DNA of 64,000 nucleotides from Leptobrachium leishanense (GCA_009667805.1 CM019064.1:378879120-378943119), one strand, 5' to 3'; positions 20,304-33,564 are shown, numbered from the stretch's first letter. The notes: generated from the sequence alone by a model not told the origin. Program-made: numbers and translations.

Positions 20304-20601
20304 AAATGTTTTTTCAAAAACCTTCTGGTTCCTGAGAATTTTTTTTTTTTTAAATTTCTTGCTAGTGAAGGATTTAGAGTTATTTTCAGGGTTAGGGGTA
20401 CTACTGCTTTTTTATGATTAGGGTTAAGGACTTTGCTCTGAATAGTGGAAGCCGTTTTTTCAGTCATCCGAATGAATCAGAATAGAATGATCCTTTTTTT
20501 ATTTTTATAACCATTTTTATTTAAGTTCTACATTGGACATTCAACAGTCAGTGAAATGGTTATTATATTTGGAGTGTATTCAGATTGATTCAGTAATATT
20601 T

Positions 20602-20796
20602 TTGAGAAAGGATTTTACCAGGAAGGATACATTGAGATTTCTCTTGTTTTCAAGTATGTCCTGGGTGGCGAGTATGTACTGTTGGGTATCTTGCCCAAGG
20701 ACACTTACTGTAGAGGTGCTCCTGGGGATTGAACACATGACTCCACAGGCTCTCTACACGCAGAGCAGTGATGTTACCTCTACTCCACGCAGCCGG
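20602..20796 (-). mobile_element. tRNA-derived SINE
   Basis: A near-complete reverse-strand copy of the SINE at 35803-36009, with head complement CTCCACGCAGCCGG at 20783-20796 and the tail at the left. Confidence 0.8.
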
Positions 20797-21207
20797 TTGA
20801 TTTGATAGCTTGGCGATCTGAAATTTGGATGCTTCTAAATTACCGAAATCATTGATATTTGGCTGTATTTGTATTCAGTCAGAACTGAATTGCACAAGTC
20901 TACAGTCTATCAATAGCTATATATTACCTATCATCTATCCATATCTATCTATAAATCCATGACTCATCTGTATCCATCTCTGCATATGTCTGGTAAACTG
21001 TGTATCCAACTATTCATACAATTGAAAAAAAAAATTTTTGAAGATTTTTAATTAATTATTTTCATATGTATTCCTAATGTGTTGTAATTTTTTTTCTCCT
21101 GAACAGAAAAAGATCTCACATTAATGTTTCTGTAATTGACTATTTTGTGGCCTGTAACAATGGTCAATAACAGGCCCCTAATATAAATAATTAATTTATG
21201 TATGATA
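20797..21207. other. Unassigned stretch
   Basis: A/T-rich, with a degenerate ATCT tetranucleotide run near 20930-20980; nothing else recognised. Confidence 0.5.
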
Positions 21208-21209
21208 TA

Positions 21210-22824
<1,615 letters not shown>

Positions 22825-22853
22825 TAGCTATCACTACTACGATTGGAAATATA

Positions 22854-23724
22854 CAGGGTTATTCAAAGAGAATCGAAAAGTCACCGCACGTTCAGTGACT
22901 TTCCGTTCTCTTCAATTCGGTGCAAATCGGCTTTCCCATTTCGGCCACCCTGCGGTGTATTTGCAAGCACCACAGGGCTGTCGAAGTGCAGGGAAAAGCT
23001 GCCGAACACCTGCCGAAAACCCGTAAAAACATCTGGATTAACCCGTCAAAAACGCCAGAAAAACCCAAGCAAGAGCCGATCAAACACAGCGAAGCCTCCG
23101 TAAATAGCCGAGACCGCAGAAGAAGGCAGCGAATAAATTAGGAAAACAGTTTGCTTGAATGATTGAAAAGTGAAACGCTGTTTGCAAAGAAACTACTGAG
23201 CGAAAATGTCTGAAATTTACAAATGAGGTCCAGGGAATGATCATAAAAAGGGCTGTTACAGAAAAAATAAGTAACGTTAAAAAAAAAAACAATCAAACTT
23301 TATTTTAAAAAAAAAAATGCTTAAAATATCCAAAAGAATCTATAAATAAAGAGACTCTATATTGCAGAATTTTATAATGAACGGTTTATTAGATATTTAA
23401 TTAAAACGCTAATATTTTTAACATTGAAGCCTATGGGATTCTCCTGAATAAACCTGCCGAATTAATCCACCGAATGACAGGGCATTTCGGGAACCTTTCA
23501 CTGCTGGTTTGTGTTCTCTGAATAGCCGAAGCAGTGCTTTTTCATGGGGATTTCACTACCCTCGAACAGGCACCGAACAGGCACCGTATGTGCAGGCAAT
23601 TCGCCAGGATTTGGCATATTGCCTGCTCTCTGCATAGCCGAATGGCCAAGAAAGGTAACCGAATGCTGATTTTCAGCGTACGGTTACCTTTCTCCAGCCA
23701 TTCGGATCTCTTTGAATAACCCTG
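22854..23724 (+). mobile_element. CAGGG-end element, full copy
   Basis: 871 bp between CAGGGTTATTCAAAGAGA and TCTTTGAATAACCCTG, with TA immediately outside both ends. It carries an internal hairpin around GGTAACCGAATGCTG and a conserved A/T-rich middle (TTTTTAACATTGAAGCC). No coding capacity. At least eight relatives occur in this window. The superfamily is not settled: ends suggest hAT, flanks do not show an 8-bp repeat. Confidence 0.8.
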
Positions 23725-24209
23725 TAAATATTTTTTGCAGTGCACCGACACAAGGAAATTCCATTTATTTATACAGTTTCAATAAAATGCTTGTGTGTCG
23801 GTTTCAAAATCCACATATCGGCAATAAGTATCTGTCCCAGCCATCAGAAAGATCTTCATTAGGAAGTTTGGAATTGGATCCATCTGACGCCAGAATGTCC
23901 ATGTACTGAGAGAATTGCAGCTGTCTCTCTCAGAGCAGCTTCCCATGTAAAATTGTTCCCAAAATATTTCACTACAGCTGGTCTAGGGGGAGGATGGTGG
24001 AATCCCCTCTCAGGAATGTAAATTTTAACATGCTTTCTACTATAGGGAAAACCGATATAGAGTGAGGTTACACATAAGAAAAAAATGAATTAAAGCATGG
24101 GAGTTCCAGTACAAAATACATTTTTGAGTTGATAATATTGCCATCAACAGTACAGATTGGATCGATGCCGATTGGAAGACCGGATTTTAAAACCAGCGTT
24201 TAAAGTACA
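23725..24209. other. Unassigned stretch
   Basis: No gene or recognised repeat. Confidence 0.5.
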
Positions 24210-24268
24210 GGCTGGGTAGAGTAGAGGTAACATCACTGCTCTATAACCGTGGAGACTGTGGAGACACA
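24210..24268 (+). mobile_element. tRNA-derived SINE, 5' part
   Basis: GGCTGGGTAGAGTAGAGG through CTGTGGAGACACA. The SINE is cut here by a hAT and, 22 bp after the hAT, by Gypsy-1. It resumes at 32401. Confidence 0.75.
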
Positions 24269-25829
24269 CAGTGGCATAGCGTGGGTTGTCAGCGCCCGGG
24301 GCAAGGCAAGAATTGCACCCCCCAACCTGTGAAAACGTTAGCATGTAGTGTTCTGGATTATACGAGACATCTTTGGTTTTCATTAATAGGTTTATTAATA
24401 AACTAAGCATACGGGTTCTCTATAACTGCAACTGGCTGCTGTCTTGTCAGCCCTCAACTGAGAGACAAAATGTAAAAAAACAACTGCCAAAAAACACCCA
24501 ACTCCCCCTCCCATTGGCAGCCAGCACACCACACCTAGCATGCAGTGTGTGTGGAATGAGACAGCGTGTGACATTGTGTGTGGAATGAGGCAGCGTGTGA
24601 CAGTGTGTGTGGAATGAGGCAGCGTGTGACAGTGTGTGTGGAATGAGGCAGCGTGTGGAATGAAGCAATGTGATAGTGTGTGTAGAATCAGGCAGTGTGA
24701 CAGTGTGTGCGGGATGAGGTAGAGTGTGTAATGAGGCAGCGTGTGGAATGAAGCAATGTGATAGTGTGTGTAGAATCAGTCAGTGTGACAGTGTGTGCGA
24801 AATGAGGTAGAGTGTGGAATGAGGCAGTGTGTGACAGTGTGTGTGGAATTAGGCAGTGTGTGACAGTGTGTGTGGAATGAGGCAGCGTGTGACAGTGTGT
24901 GTGGAATGAGGCAGCGTGTGGAATGAAGCAATGTGATAGTGTGTGTAGAATCAGGCAGTGTGACAGTGTGTGCGGGATGAGGTAGAGTGTGTAATGAGGC
25001 AGCGTGTGGAATGAAGCAATGTGATAGTGTGTGTAGAATCAGTCAGTGTGACAGTGTGTGCGAAATGAGGTAGAGTGTGGAATGAGGCAGTGTGTGACAG
25101 TGTGTGTGGAATGAGGCAGTGTGTGACAGTGTGTGTGGAATGAGGCAGTGTGTGACAGTATGTAGAATGAGTCAGTGAGACAGTGTGTGTGGAATGAGGC
25201 AGTGTGTGTGTGAGTGTGTGAAATGTGTGTCAGTCATTCACCACTTAGTAGAAATCCCACCCAGACCAAACATTGGAGCTGCGTGATGGCTTCTCTGCTG
25301 GGTTCCCAGGCTCCCTCCAACTGAGTCCACATTCTGTGTCATTGCTGCACGCGGGTAGTCGGTGTTATGAGTGTTATGTTTTGTTTATATGCAACTCTAT
25401 GATTCATTTCTATGGCAGTTGTTTCCTGTGATGCGTTTCCTGTTCTGTTCTGTGGTTTCTCTTCTAGGAACATGACTGCTGTACACTAATGGCTTGTACT
25501 GTCATTATTATCCACATAAAACAGTCGGCTCCTCCTGGCTGGTGTCAGCTGACTGGCCGTGGTGTCAGGCGGGGATCCAGCCTGACCTCACTGAACCCTG
25601 GCAGCGCTGCAGGGCCGAGGAGGAGCTCTGTCTCTCCCGCAGCTCAAACTGTACAGTCGGCGGCAAGTGGTGCAGTATGCCAGTGATGGTCTAACTGCTG
25701 ATTGCTTGGGTTAGAGGTCCCTGAGATCATCTCTATTAGGAGCACAAATTTCTTTTGAAATTTTGCGCCCCTAAGAAAATTCCACCCAGGGCCACCTCCC
25801 CTGTGCCCTCCCTCCACGCTACACCACTG
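24269..25829. mobile_element. hAT-like element carrying a minisatellite
   Basis: Ends CAGTGGCATAGCGTGGG and CCACGCTACACCACTG. Flanked by GAGACACA (24261-24268) and AAGACACA (25830-25837), a 7/8 match to an 8-bp hAT duplication. No transposase. About 680 bp of the interior is tandem repeat. Confidence 0.78.
24538..25215 (+). repeat. TGTGTGGAATGAGGCAG minisatellite with 263-bp higher-order period
   Basis: Basic units of about 28-30 bp vary GTGTGTGGAATGAGGCAG and GTGTGACAGT. The variant TGAAGCAATGTGATAG occurs at 24661, 24749, 24924 and 25012, so the whole block is duplicated with a 263-bp period. Confidence 0.88.
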
Positions 25830-25859
25830 AAGACACAGGTTCCCGGCCAGAGCACCTGC

Positions 25860-26610
25860 TGTCATGCCTCCACGGATGGGGCGGCCCCGGCGTCCCTCCC
25901 CGCGGCTCCGGGGTTGGTGTCTCCCCCGCATCCTTTTCCTGCGCTGTATGTGCGCGCGCCGCCAGCGGCTCCAGATTTAGTTCCTCCAGCGGTGCGACGT
26001 CATCACGCCTCCATCTGGGTCTCCTTACAGCATGTGACCGTTTGGCCAATTGGAAGGCAGGGCGCGGGATTTAAACTTGCTCTGGTCATTCCTCTATGCC
26101 CTTTCGTGGTTCTGCTTGTCTGACCCTTAAGTGCTCGTGTATTTCACTCTTTGACGGATATTTTGTGTATGACCTGGCTTTCTATTTCGACTTGTGTACC
26201 TCGTATCCCCTTGACTCGGCTATTGTTACTCGACTCTGCTTTTTGCCTATGCCTTACATTGGCTCATAATTACCACTCCTTACCTACCTGTCTTTACACC
26301 AGCCACTATAAGGACTGGTTTCTGTACTCCTCTTTTGTGTGTCCCTGCCTTATAGGTTCACCTCTAGTTATTGTGGAACCCAGCCATTACAAGGACTGGT
26401 ACCGCATCTAGGTTTAGGGTTACCTATTGTTTTATTAGTACTGCTGAAGCACACCTTTGACATTACGTGTGTTGGCCTGACCTCAGATTCACCCCTCGCT
26501 ATTGTGTAACCCAGCCAACTCAAGGACTGGTATCGCAATTAGTATTAGAGTCTTCTGTTATTTCATAGGGCTGACCGTTTTAATCCTCGGGTTCGTGAGT
26601 GTGCCTGACA
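25860..26610 (+). repeat. Gypsy-1 5' LTR
   Basis: 751 bp, TG...CA ends. Contains GGCCAAT (26044-26050), ATTTAAA as a TATA-like box (26069-26075) and GCCCTTTCGTGG (26098-26109), which pairs with the sequence just after the LTR. Confidence 0.93.
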
Positions 26611-26622
26611 TCACGAAAGGGC
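26611..26622 (+). promoter_or_regulatory. Gypsy-1 self-primer binding site
   Basis: TCACGAAAGGGC directly follows the LTR. It is complementary to LTR bases 26098-26109 (11 Watson-Crick pairs plus one G-U at the LTR edge). There is no TGG-type tRNA primer site. This matches the self-priming layout known for Tf1-group elements. Confidence 0.7.
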
Positions 26623-26623
26623 C

Positions 26624-27556
26624 ATGGACCCAGCAGGGACTGCCCAACAATTATCGGGTTTAGAGAGTCGTTTGGAGGATCAGGATCACCGACTTGATCA
26701 ATTCACACAGGCCCTCCAAACGTTGTTAGCTCGTACTGCACCTACACCGTTAGAGGCGCCTCCTCCTGTTAACCCGCCTATTTCTGAACCGTTTGCCACG
26801 CCGAGCCCGTGTCCCAATTTGCTTCCACCGATACGTTATGGTGGCGATCCTATTGCCTGTAGAGGATTTATCAACCAGATCTCAATCCACTTTGAGCTAA
26901 ACCCTTGGTCCTACCCCACAGATCGTGCGAAGGTAGCCTTTGTTATTAATCATCTGGCTGATAAAGCATTGTGTTGGGCTAACCCCCTCTGGGATACTGA
27001 CAAGCCCATTGTGTACAACTATTGGGAATTTATGACTGCTTTCCGCAGAGTGTTTGACCCCCCTGGTCGTAAGACCAATGCCACTAAATCCTTGTTACGC
27101 CTGCACCAAGGTGCTAAATCCCTGGGTGATTACGCACTGGAGTTTAGATCCTTAGCTTCTGAATTAAATTGGAACGATGAGGCTTTGATAGCAGTGTTCT
27201 TAGAAGGTTTGAACGATGAGCTCCAGGACGAAGTAGCGGCCCGAGACCTTCCAGACGCTCTGGAGGATCTGATCACTTACTTGTCCTTCATAGATGAACG
27301 TATTCGCCATCGCAAGAATACGAAGGATAAAGCTAGAAAACTACCTCTTAGGGTACCTTCCCGACCCCTTTTTCCCGCACTCCCAGAGTCTACTTCTCTT
27401 CCCAAGCCCATGCAGCTAGATAGCACTAAACTCCCTGAAATCGAAAAGCAACGCCGTCGACGTGAGGGATTGTGCTTATATTGTGGTTTAGGGGGCCATT
27501 TGCTTAAAGGCTGTCCCAAATGCCCTCAGGGTCCTGCGGGAAACTTGCATGCCTAA
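26624..27556 (+). CDS. gag: Gypsy-1 Gag
   Basis: 310 residues, intact, starting [16 protein letters not shown] two bases after the primer site. The N-terminus is a likely coiled coil (heptad-like [18 protein letters not shown]). The middle is a retrotransposon Gag core ([33 protein letters not shown]). The C-terminus has one zinc knuckle, [14 protein letters not shown] (about residues 284-297). Gag forms the particle that packages the element RNA. The stop at 27554-27556 lies just after a -1 frameshift signal (27538-27581) that would deliver Gag-Pol. Confidence 0.93.
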   Translation: MDPAGTAQQLSGLESRLEDQDHRLDQFTQALQTLLARTAPTPLEAPPPVNPPISEPFATPSPCPNLLPPIRYGGDPIACRGFINQISIHFELNPWSYPTDRAKVAFVINHLADKALCWANPLWDTDKPIVYNYWEFMTAFRRVFDPPGRKTNATKSLLRLHQGAKSLGDYALEFRSLASELNWNDEALIAVFLEGLNDELQDEVAARDLPDALEDLITYLSFIDERIRHRKNTKDKARKLPLRVPSRPLFPALPESTSLPKPMQLDSTKLPEIEKQRRRREGLCLYCGLGGHLLKGCPKCPQGPAGNLHA

Positions 27557-27581
27557 GTGCCTCTAGGGGACAACTCTTAGG
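27538..27581 (+). promoter_or_regulatory. Gypsy-1 -1 ribosomal frameshift signal
   Basis: The heptamer GGGAAAC (27538-27544) sits in the Gag frame as G GGA AAC. After a 7-nt spacer comes a stem CCTAAG (27552-27557) with CTTAGG (27576-27581). Slipping back one base enters the Pol frame (LACLSASRG...). All three parts of a standard -1 signal are present. Confidence 0.7.
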
Positions 27582-30500
27582 TTCATGTCCCTCGTCCCCA
27601 AAACTCGAAAATAGACTCTGGGTTCCGGTCACTCTCTGTTTTGAGAGCCCCCTCAACCCGGTGCATCTCCATGCCCTGGTTGACTCTGGCGCAGCCGATA
27701 ACTTTATCGATCTTGTTTTTGCTCGTAAGCACGCTATTCCTTTGATAGAGAAGAAAACACCTCTACTGGTACAGGCCATTGACGGCAGACCCCTTGAAAC
27801 CCCTTTTGTCCTCTTCGAGACTCCAGACATTACTGTTAAGATAGGATTATGTCATATAGAAAAAATGTTCTTTCATGTCATTTCTTCACCCTCCTACCCC
27901 ATCGTCCTGGGGTATCCTTGGCTAACCCGTCATAACCCTGTAATAGATTGGCGAGCTCGTCAAATCAAGAAGTGGGATAAAGACTGTATGTCTTCCTGTA
28001 TTGAGATCCCCTTATCCGTCAACGTCCTGAATTTACCTACGGCTCCTCCTCTGACGACTACTATACCTACTCTGTACTCCGATTTGGCACCCTTGTTCGA
28101 TAAGAAAGAGGCCGATAGACTACCCCCACATCGTTCGTACGATTGCGCCATCGACCTTCTTCCCGGTACCACTCCTCCTAGAGAGGTTGTCTACCCTTTA
28201 TCTGAAAAAGAGCATAAGGTATTGGAGGAGTATATTACTGATTCCCTTAACAAAGGGTTTATTCGTCCTTCTTCCTCTCCCGCTGGAGCAGGATTTTTCT
28301 TTGTTCAGAAAAAAGAGGGAGATCTCAGACCGTGCATTGACTTTCGAGGGTTGAACAAAATTACCGTTAAGAATGCCTACCCCATTCCACTCATCCCCGA
28401 GTTATTTGATCACCTGAAATATTCAAAAATATTTTCTAAATTGGATCTCAGAGGACCGTACAACCTAATTCGAATCAAACACGGGGATGACTGGAAAACT
28501 GCGTTCAATACTAGATTAGGGCACTATGAATACCTAGTTATGCCCTTTGGTTTATGTAACGCTCCAGCAGTGTTTCAGGCGTTTATCAACGATGTGTAAC
28601 GAGAATACACCCCCTATTTTGTCGTGGTCTACCTTGATGATGTGTTGATACATTCCCCCGACTCGAAAACCCACCATCAACATGTACTACTCGTCTTGTC
28701 TAAACTGTTATCCAATGGTCTCTATTGTAAACTCGAGAAATGCTTATTTGACGTCCAACAGGTACAATTTTTAGGCTATGTAATCTCTTCCTCTGGCTTC
28801 ATGATGGACCCCAAGAAACTAGATGCTATCGTTCATTGGCCTCTTTCCAAGGGTCTCAAGGCCATTCAAAGATTTATAGGCTTCTCTAACTATTATAGAA
28901 GATTTATTAAGGGTTTCTCATCCATCATAGCACCTATTACAGCATTGACAAAAAAGGGAATTGATACTCAGAATTGGCCCCCCATTGCTTTGGAGGCTTT
29001 CGGGAGGTTAAAAACTGCATTTTCCACTGCTCCCATCCTCCATCACCCGATCCAACTAGACCCTTCGTATTAGAAGTGGACGCCTCAGAGACCGGGGTGG
29101 GAGCTGTGCTATCCCAACGTCTGGCCGACGACAAACCTATACAACCTTGTGGGTTTTATTCTAGAAAACTGTCACCTACCGAGGCCCGCTACGACATTGG
29201 TGACAGGGAATTGCTAGCCATTATACTCGCCTTAAAAGAATGGCGTCACCTCTTGGAGGGGTCTAATTGTCCGTTCTCCATTATCACTGAGCATAAGAAT
29301 CTGATTTACCTGTCCGAGGCTAAAAGGTTGAACCCCAGACAAGCCCAATGGGCCCTCTTTCTTACCTGATTTGACTTCATCATTTCTTACAGACCTGGGT
29401 CAAAAAATGTTAAGGCTGATGCACTCTCCAGACAGCACGAACCCCTATCTACTCAAGTAGAAACATAGAAACATAGAAAAATGTCGGCAGATAAGAACCT
29501 TTCGGCCCATCCAGTCTGCCCAATTACATGGATACTTTACCTGGATTTATCTTTTGTTTAGGATAGCCTTATGCCTATCCCATGCCTGCTTAAATTCAAT
29601 TACTGTTTTGGCCTCTACCACTTCAACTGGAAGACTGTTCCATGTATCCACCACCCTCTCAGTAAAATAATGCTTTCTGATGTTACTTTTAAACCTTTGC
29701 CCCTCTAATCTAAGACTATGTCCTCTTGTTTTGCTAGTTGTTTCCTTTTAAATATACTCCCTTCCTCTACCTTGTGGATTCCCTTTACGTATTTAAATGT
29801 TTCTATCATATCTCCTCTGTCTCGTCTTTTTTCCAAGCTGTACATGTTAAGATCATTAAGCCTTTCCTGGTAACTTTTCTCCTTCAAGCCGTACACCATT
29901 TTAGTAGCCCTTCTCTGAACTCTCTCTAAGATGTCTATATCCTTCTGGAGATATGGTCTCCAGTACTGCACACAGTACTCCAAGTGAGGTCTCACCAGTG
30001 CTCTGTACAGTGGCATGAGCACTTCCCTTTTCCTACTGCTAATACCTCTCCCTACACAACCAAGCATTCTGCTAGCATTTCCTGCTGCTCTATTACATTG
30101 ACTACTTACCTTTAGATCCTCTGCAATAATAACCCCTAAATCCCTTTCCTCAGATGTTGAGGTTAGGTCTGTATCAAATATTCTATAACGATATCGGTAC
30201 CAGTGCCCATAGTTCCTGAAAGGAAGATCTTAGCCTCTTTGAGCACACAGGTCGAATCACCTTTCTGGAACCTTTTACTGTCAAAACAGTCTCTAGCACC
30301 TCCGTCTAAGCCACCTAATACACTGTTTGTTCCTCCTGTAGAGGTACCCACTGTCTTACGACTCTTTCACGAATCCAAATTCGCTGGACATTTTGGGGTA
30401 AAAAAGACTCTAAACTTGATTAAAAGAAACCTTTGGTGGCCTACACTTACCAATGATGTGAAAGAATACATAACCACCTTTTTTGTTTGTAACCGTTCTA

Positions 30501-31648
30501 AACCCTCCCATCTTAGCCCTACTAGTCTTCTCCAGCCTCTACCTGTCCCTGAGCGCCCTTGGTCTCATTTAGCTATGGACTTCTTGGTGGAATTAACCCC
30601 TTCGCTTGGCCATACAGTGATTTTTGTCGTTGTTGATCGCTTTTTCTAAAATGGCACATTTCATCCCATTAAGGAAACTCCCCTCCTCTAGCGAGCTAGT
30701 ACAGATTTTTACCAAAGAAATATTTAGACTTCATGGTGTTCCGAATGTTCTCGTCTCGGATCGCGGTTCTCAATTTATCTCTAGGTTTTGGAGAGGCTTC
30801 TGTCACCAGTTAGGTGTTAAACTGTCCTTTTCCTCCTCGTACCATCCGCAATCCAACGGATTAGCCGAAAGAACCAATCAAACGCTCAAGACTTATTTAA
30901 GGTGTTTTATTTCAGACGCGCAAGACAATTGGGTTACTCTATTACCATGGGCGGAGTTTGCGTATAACAATGCCACATCATAATCGACCAAGTATTCTCC
31001 GTTTGAAATAGACACTGGTATGCATCCCACCGTTTTCCCATCCTCGTTTCCACCTCAGAATATTCCTGCCCTGGAGGAACACCTAGGCAATCTACGTGCG
31101 ATTTGGGAAAAGACTAAAAGAAATCTTGAGTCCACTTCTTTGGCTCAGAAGCGTTCGGCAGACCGCAGACGCAGACCTCCACCAGTTTACCATCTAGGGG
31201 ACAGGGTTTGGCTCAGCACACGTCACATCCGGTTGAAAGTCCCTTCCATGAAGTTTGCACCTTGGTTTATAGGCCCGTATAGAATTCTTTGGTGCATTAA
31301 TCCCGTCTCGTACGCTCTGCAGTTGCCCGTCTCTCTTCATATCCCTAACTCCTTTCACGTCTCCTTACTGAAACCACTCTTGTGCAACCGTTTTACCCGT
31401 CCTGACTCTCCTCCTCCTGTAGTGGTAAACGGGAATCCCGAGTATGAAATTGAGTCCATTCTGGATTCCAGCCGTTTTCGTACTCGGTTGCAGTATCTGG
31501 TTCATTGGAAGGGTTATGGTCCCGCGGATCGTACATGGGTTTCATCTTGTGACATTCATGCTCCCCGTTTAGTGTCCGCTTTCCATCGTCGTTTCCCCGA
31601 TAGACCGGCTCCTGGCCGCCCGGTGGGCGTTCCTCAGGGAGGGGGTGC
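27544..31648 (+). pseudogene. Gypsy-1 Pol (protease, RT, RNase H, integrase, chromodomain), broken
   Basis: Protease [13 protein letters not shown] (Asp near 27682). RT with [20 protein letters not shown] and YLDDVLIHS (near 28630). RNase H with [15 protein letters not shown] and ADALSR. Integrase zinc finger with one Cys replaced by Phe (TTFFVCNRS). Integrase core Asp in AMDFLVEL, Asp in VSDRGSQF and Glu in GLAERTNQ. C-terminal chromodomain EIESILDSS...YLVHWKGYGPADRTWV. Breaks: stop at 28597-28599, a 1-base loss near 29047, stop at 29367, LINE insertion at 29458, an extra T near 30642 and a stop at 30981. Chromodomain integrases steer insertion to particular chromatin. Not functional as it stands. 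Confidence 0.92.
29458..30186 (-). mobile_element. LINE copy 2 inserted in Gypsy-1
   Basis: 5'-truncated copy of the LINE at 13331-15711, covering only the C-terminal RT domain and 3' end. The open segment 30067-29705 (LVRPHLEYCVQYWRP, GMIETFKYVKG-type) ends early because of a deletion near 29738. It lies antisense to the Gypsy genes and is therefore younger than Gypsy-1. Confidence 0.93.
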
Positions 31649-32400
31649 TGTCATGCCTCCACAGATGGGGCGGCCCCGGCGTCCCTCCCCGCGGCTCCGG
31701 GGTCGGCATCTCCCCCGCATCCTTTTCCTGCGCTGTATGCGCGCGCGCCGCCAGCGGCTCCAGATTTAGTTCCTCCAGCGGCGCGATGTCATCACGCCTC
31801 CATCTGGGTCTCCTTACAGCATGTGATCCGTTTGGCCAATCGGAAGGCAGGGCGCGGGATTTAAACTTGCTCTGGTCATTCCTCTATGCCCTTTCGTGGT
31901 TCTGCTTGTCTGACCCTTAAGTGCTCGTGTATTTCACTCTTTGACAGATATTTTGTGTATGACCTGGCTTTCTATTTCGACTTGTGTACCTCGTATCCCC
32001 TTGACTCGGCTATTGTTACTCGACTCTCCTTTTTGCCTATCCCTTACATTGGCTCATAATTACCACTCCTTACCTACCTGTCTTTACACCAGCCACTATA
32101 AGGACTGGTTTCTGTACTCCTCGTTTGTGTGTCCCTGCCTTATAGGTTCACCTTTAGTTATTGTGGAACCCAGCCATTACAAGGACTGGTACCGCATCTA
32201 GGTTTAGGGTTACCTATTGTTTTATTAGTACTGCTGAAGCACACCTTTGACATTACGTGTGTTGGCCTGACATCAGATTCACCCCTCTCTATTGTGTAAC
32301 CCAGCCAACTCAAGGACTGGTATCGCAATTAGTATTAGAGTCTTCTGTTATTTCAGAGGGCTGACCGTTTTAACCCTCGGGTTCGTGAGTGTGCCTGACA
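31649..32400 (+). repeat. Gypsy-1 3' LTR
   Basis: 752 bp, highly similar to the 5' LTR with scattered substitutions (for example GACGTCATC/GATGTCATC and TGACGGAT/TGACAGAT). Confidence 0.93.
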
Positions 32401-32518
32401 CCTCCCCAGTAAGTGTTCTTTGGCAAGACACCTAACGGTACATACTCGCCACCCAGGACATACTTGAAAATTAGAGAAATCTCACTGTATCCTTCCTGGT
32501 AAAATCCTTTCTCAAAAA
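32401..32518 (+). mobile_element. tRNA-derived SINE, 3' part
   Basis: CCTCCCCAGTAAGTG through TCCTTCCTGGTAAAATCC continues the SINE begun at 24210 after the 8.1-kb nested insertions. Confidence 0.75.
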
Positions 32519-33182
32519 AAATCTATGCCTCTAGGTAACAGAATAAATTGTTATGTCCCCCGATTATCAAGGTTTAATGAATAAAGCATGCATGACTTTG
32601 AAAGGAGCAGTGACAGCCTTGGTTCATCTGTTTCATCTAGAGGAGAGACGCAAGGCAATAATTCTTCAACTGTGCTCCTGACATTAGATAAATACATTTT
32701 ATGCACAAGGAGAAGATAGATAACTTTGAGGCATGCATAATGGGAAAATGCCCGAGGCATAAAGAGACTTCAAAACCATAAGACCTAAGGATGAGTGGTT
32801 TATGGATTCCTTCAGAAATCCTAAATGACATAATTTTCCAACAAAATCCATCTCAAAATTACATATCCTTTATATTAGGTGCTTTTGTCTCCAGTAAAAA
32901 TTGTGTGGATGTGCATGGGATTGCCTGTATACTTTCAGTATTCGAAGTGCTCTGGGATTCCATTTGTGCACAGACACACAATCAGGGCCGGCCCAAGCCA
33001 TTGTGCTGCCTGGAGCCAAGGATGAATTGCTGCCCCCCCCAAAAAAAAACATGCGGCGTGTATGAGTGTATCACAAAGCGTCACAGCGATAAACTCACAG
33101 TAATATGCGATGTGCATTAGTGTATCACTGAGCTCCACAGCAAAAAAAAAAACTCAGCCAGACACTGGCTGAGATTGATATA
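32519..33182. other. Mostly unassigned; short relic of the 57-bp-type repeat
   Basis: 32519-32980 has nothing recognised. 32985-33030 includes a GGGCCGGCCCAAGCC repeat end. 33049-33140 resembles, in reverse, the decayed units of the minisatellite at 11400-11665 (GTGTATGAGTGTATCAC, CTCACAGTAATATG). Confidence 0.5.
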
Positions 33183-33365
33183 CAGGGTTATTCAAAGAGA
33201 ATTGAAAAGTCACTGCACGTTTTTTCGTTCTCTTCAATTTGGTGCGATTTGGCAATCCCATTTCGGTGACCCTGCGGTGTATTCAGAATTGCAGGGAAAA
33301 GCCACCGCAAACCCGCCGAAAAACTCACCGCAAAACGAATGGAGTGAAAAAAAAAAACAGTACAT

Positions 33366-33564
33366 TTTTTTTTTTTTTGAGAAAGGATTTTTACCAGGAA
33401 GGATACATTGAGATTTCTCTCGTATTCAAGTACGTCCTGAGTGCCGAGTATGTACCGTTAGGTGTCTTGCCAAGGACACTTACTGGAGAGGTTGCTCGCT
33501 GGGATCGAACCTATGACTCCACAGGCTCTCTCCATGCAGAGCAGTGATGTTGCCTCTACTCCAC
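33366..33564 (-). mobile_element. tRNA-derived SINE inside CAGGG element
   Basis: Reverse-strand copy with tail complement GAGAAAGGATTT at the left, preceded by a T run (poly-A tail on the minus strand), and the CCTCTACTCCAC head complement at the right. Confidence 0.8.

Larger units (their letters stand above)
25860..32400 (+). mobile_element. Gypsy-1: Ty3/Gypsy chromovirus-type retrotransposon
   Basis: 5' LTR 25860-26610 and 3' LTR 31649-32400 (TGTCATGCC...GTGCCTGACA), flanked by CCTGC and CCTCC, a probable 5-bp duplication with one change. The order is gag, protease, RT, RNase H, integrase and chromodomain, as in sushi/Tf1-like chromoviruses. Pol is broken by a frameshift and stops, and by LINE copy 2 (29458-30186). 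A polypurine run GGGAGGGGG precedes the 3' LTR. Confidence 0.95.

Noticed and set aside
26611..26630. Classical tRNA primer site for Gypsy-1
   Set aside because: No TGG-initiated 18-nt site follows the LTR; the short self-complementary site explains the position better.
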